The notes under the pieces were generated by a model. That model was not told where the DNA came from and made no database searches. It saw only the letters and a program-made list of their open reading frames with translations. Made by a program: the position numbers and the translations under genes. From Candidatus Nitrosopumilus sp. (lineage in GTDB: Archaea; Thermoproteota; Nitrososphaeria; Nitrososphaerales; Nitrosopumilaceae), in the NCBI GenBank assembly GCA_016784625.1, contig JADHUF010000023.1, positions 1-16,063 of the forward strand: a stretch of 16,063 nt of DNA, given 5' to 3'. This document shows positions 14,819 through 16,063 of this stretch, one piece after another; the stretch's first letter is position 1; the number at the start of each line of letters is the position of its first letter.

Positions 14819-15082
14819 ATGACTGATCTATCTCTAGAAGACATTGAATTCATCAAAATACTTGCAACTTCTGATGCTACTATTCTTCAAGCAGGCATGA
14901 ATAATGCTACTAGAGATCGATTAGATGTACAAATTGGGGTGATTTTACGTGAATACTATCATGAAAACACCATGAATTCTGGAACTGAGTGGACTGAAAA
15001 ATTCATCAAAGCAGGAATTACAGAAGATGATGGAAAAGCAGCAATTGCATGTGCAAGACGTCTTGGTATAGATATTTCATAA
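14819..15082 (+). CDS. Small conserved-looking protein in the gat operon, function unknown (87 aa)
   Basis: Starts 3 bp after the gatB stop, so it is almost certainly on the same mRNA. The product begins MTDLSLEDIEFIKILATSDA and is predicted to be helical, with a central TRDRLDVQIGVILREYYHEN helix and a C-terminal DDGKAAIACARRLGIDIS. It has one Cys (78) and no signal or membrane segment. I do not recognise a family, but the length and clean frame argue for a real gene. Its position suggests a partner or modulator of the amidotransferase or AspRS, but it could equally be an unrelated passenger at the end of the operon. Confidence 0.8.
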   Translation: MTDLSLEDIEFIKILATSDATILQAGMNNATRDRLDVQIGVILREYYHENTMNSGTEWTEKFIKAGITEDDGKAAIACARRLGIDIS

Positions 15083-15084
15083 AC

Positions 15085-15098
15085 TAAAAAATCTTTTT
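15085..15098 (+). terminator. Possible terminator of the aspS-gat operon
   Basis: A short A-run, then ATC, then a T5 tract at 15094-15098, directly after the stop of the last operon gene. Archaeal termination often needs only a short T-run, but in DNA this AT-rich such tracts are common, so the call is weak. The remaining 30 bases up to the next ATG must hold the acs-like promoter if it has its own. Confidence 0.25.
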
Positions 15099-15127
15099 AC
15101 ACTCTTGGAGTTTCTAAAAATTACATC

Positions 15128-16063
15128 ATGTCTAATTTTGAATTTATTCCAACTGAAAAACAAATCCAAGAATCAAACATATTTCAATTCATGCAAAAAC
15201 ATGGCATATCATCATTAGATGAATTAACTCAAAAGGCCAAAGATAATTTAGAATGGTTTTGGGAATCAGTTGATAAAGATATTGGAATTATTTGGGATGC
15301 TCCTTATACTAAAACATTAGATGTTTCTAAAGGCATTGCATGGTCAAAATGGTTTGTAAATGGTAAAACAAATATCTATAAATCATCTGTTGAAAAATTT
15401 GCAAAACAAAATCCTGAAAACATAGCATATCATTTTATCTCTGAAGATGGACAAACATCAAAAATTTCATATTCAGAATTAGATTCCAAAGTATCAAAAC
15501 TTGCAAATGGTCTTAAATCCCTTGGAGTAAAAAAAGGAGATGTCATTGCAATTTACTTACCAATGATTCAAGAAGCGATAGTTGCAATACTTGCAGCTTC
15601 AAAAATAGGTGCAGTACAAACTGTGATCTTTTCTGGATATAGTTATGAATCATTGCACATACGATTACAGGATTGTAATGCAAAAGTTCTTTTTGTATCT
15701 GATGGATTTTATAGAAAAGGAAAACCCATATCTCAAAAACATGATGCAGAAATTGCAATTAATGATACTAGTATTGAAAAAACAATTGTGGTCTCATACA
15801 AAGGAGTTGACAGCTATGTTGAATCAGAAAAAATAATTTTCTATGATAAATTGACATCTTCTCAAAATGATAATTGTGAGACAGAGATTTTAGATTCAGA
15901 AGATCCATTGTTTATTTTGTATACCTCAGGCACAACAGGCAAACCTAAAGGTGTAATTCATGCCCATGGTGGGTTCTCAGTTTTTGCTGGACATCAGGCT
16001 GCATATCTTATTGATACTCATCAAAATGACGTATTATTTTGGCCTGCAGATATTGGTTGGATT
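15128..16063 (+). CDS. AMP-forming acetyl/acyl-CoA synthetase, N-terminal 312 residues (cut by window edge)
   Basis: Activates a short carboxylic acid to its acyl-CoA through an acyl-adenylate. The ATG at 15128 opens a frame that continues to the last base. Residues ~35-85 form the acetyl-CoA synthetase N-terminal domain (WFWESVDKDIGIIWDAP). Residues ~100-312 start the AMP-binding domain, with VIAIYLPMIQEAIVAILAA, KIGAVQTVIFSGYS and the phosphate loop YTSGTTGKPKG (265-275). WPADIGWI at the cut end matches the TADxGWI motif of Acs. About half the family length (~630) is missing. Candidates are acetate, propionate or 3-hydroxypropionate activation; the acid-pocket residues lie beyond the edge, so I leave the substrate open. 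The 45-bp gap after the preceding gene suggests a separate transcript. Confidence 0.93.
   Translation, partial: MSNFEFIPTEKQIQESNIFQFMQKHGISSLDELTQKAKDNLEWFWESVDKDIGIIWDAPYTKTLDVSKGIAWSKWFVNGKTNIYKSSVEKFAKQNPENIAYHFISEDGQTSKISYSELDSKVSKLANGLKSLGVKKGDVIAIYLPMIQEAIVAILAASKIGAVQTVIFSGYSYESLHIRLQDCNAKVLFVSDGFYRKGKPISQKHDAEIAINDTSIEKTIVVSYKGVDSYVESEKIIFYDKLTSSQNDNCETEILDSEDPLFILYTSGTTGKPKGVIHAHGGFSVFAGHQAAYLIDTHQNDVLFWPADIGWI

Noticed and set aside
1..16063. Mobile elements, CRISPR arrays, integration sites
   Set aside because: No transposase, integrase, spaced repeats or terminal inverted repeats were seen; gene content and codon use look uniform along the window.

Overview
The window looks like a piece of a chromosome from an ammonia-oxidising archaeon of the Nitrosopumilales (Nitrosopumilus/Nitrosarchaeum type). 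The archaeal signs are an aRF1 with NIKS and GGQ motifs, an archaeal-type AspRS next to GatCAB, a PurP FAICAR synthetase, TATA boxes about 25-35 bp upstream of start codons with little or no leader, and few Shine-Dalgarno sites. The DNA is strongly AT-rich by eye. The exported PhnD-like protein carries a Trp-rich 'WIKxNAxWW' module that I know from many thaumarchaeal secreted proteins. This assignment rests on recognition by memory, not on a search.

Layout. (1) 1-792 (-): 5' part of ilvD (dihydroxyacid dehydratase), running off the left edge. (2) 877-1204: a 62-aa C2H2-like zinc finger gene (+) converging on a 49-aa, extremely lysine-rich gene (-). (3) 1293-4352: a membrane-anchored His/Cys protein (-), a HIT-family hydrolase (+), aRF1 (-) and a membrane-anchored DsbA-like thiol oxidoreductase (-). 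(4) 4475-5434: cbtB-cbtA, a predicted cobalt permease pair. (5) 5506-6195: two tandem paralogous winged-helix regulators. (6) 6300-9005: phnD-phnC-phnE, a complete ABC importer of the phosphonate/phosphite family. (7) 9010-10272 (-): purP and a 69-aa gene of unknown function. (8) 10383-15082 (+): a tight aspS-gatC-gatA-gatB-unknown cluster for indirect Asn-tRNA synthesis. (9) 15128-16063 (+): 5' part of an AMP-forming acetyl/acyl-CoA synthetase, cut by the right edge.

How the genes fit together. The most interesting region is 5431-7388. The promoter of the first winged-helix gene and the promoter of phnD share a near-identical element (TCTAGAATGARAAC), each followed by the same TATA box (TTTAAATAA) and preceded by paired ATTCT boxes. 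This suggests that the duplicated regulators control both themselves and the importer. The importer has no carbon-phosphorus bond-cleaving genes beside it, and its binding protein has an extra N-terminal module that may hold it at the cell surface. In the aspS cluster, the co-location with gatCAB and a Pro at a known discrimination site suggest a non-discriminating AspRS that feeds Asp-tRNA(Asn) to the amidotransferase.

No insertion sequences, CRISPR arrays, tRNA or rRNA genes were seen. No gene-free stretch is longer than about 125 bases. I see no frameshifted or decayed genes.
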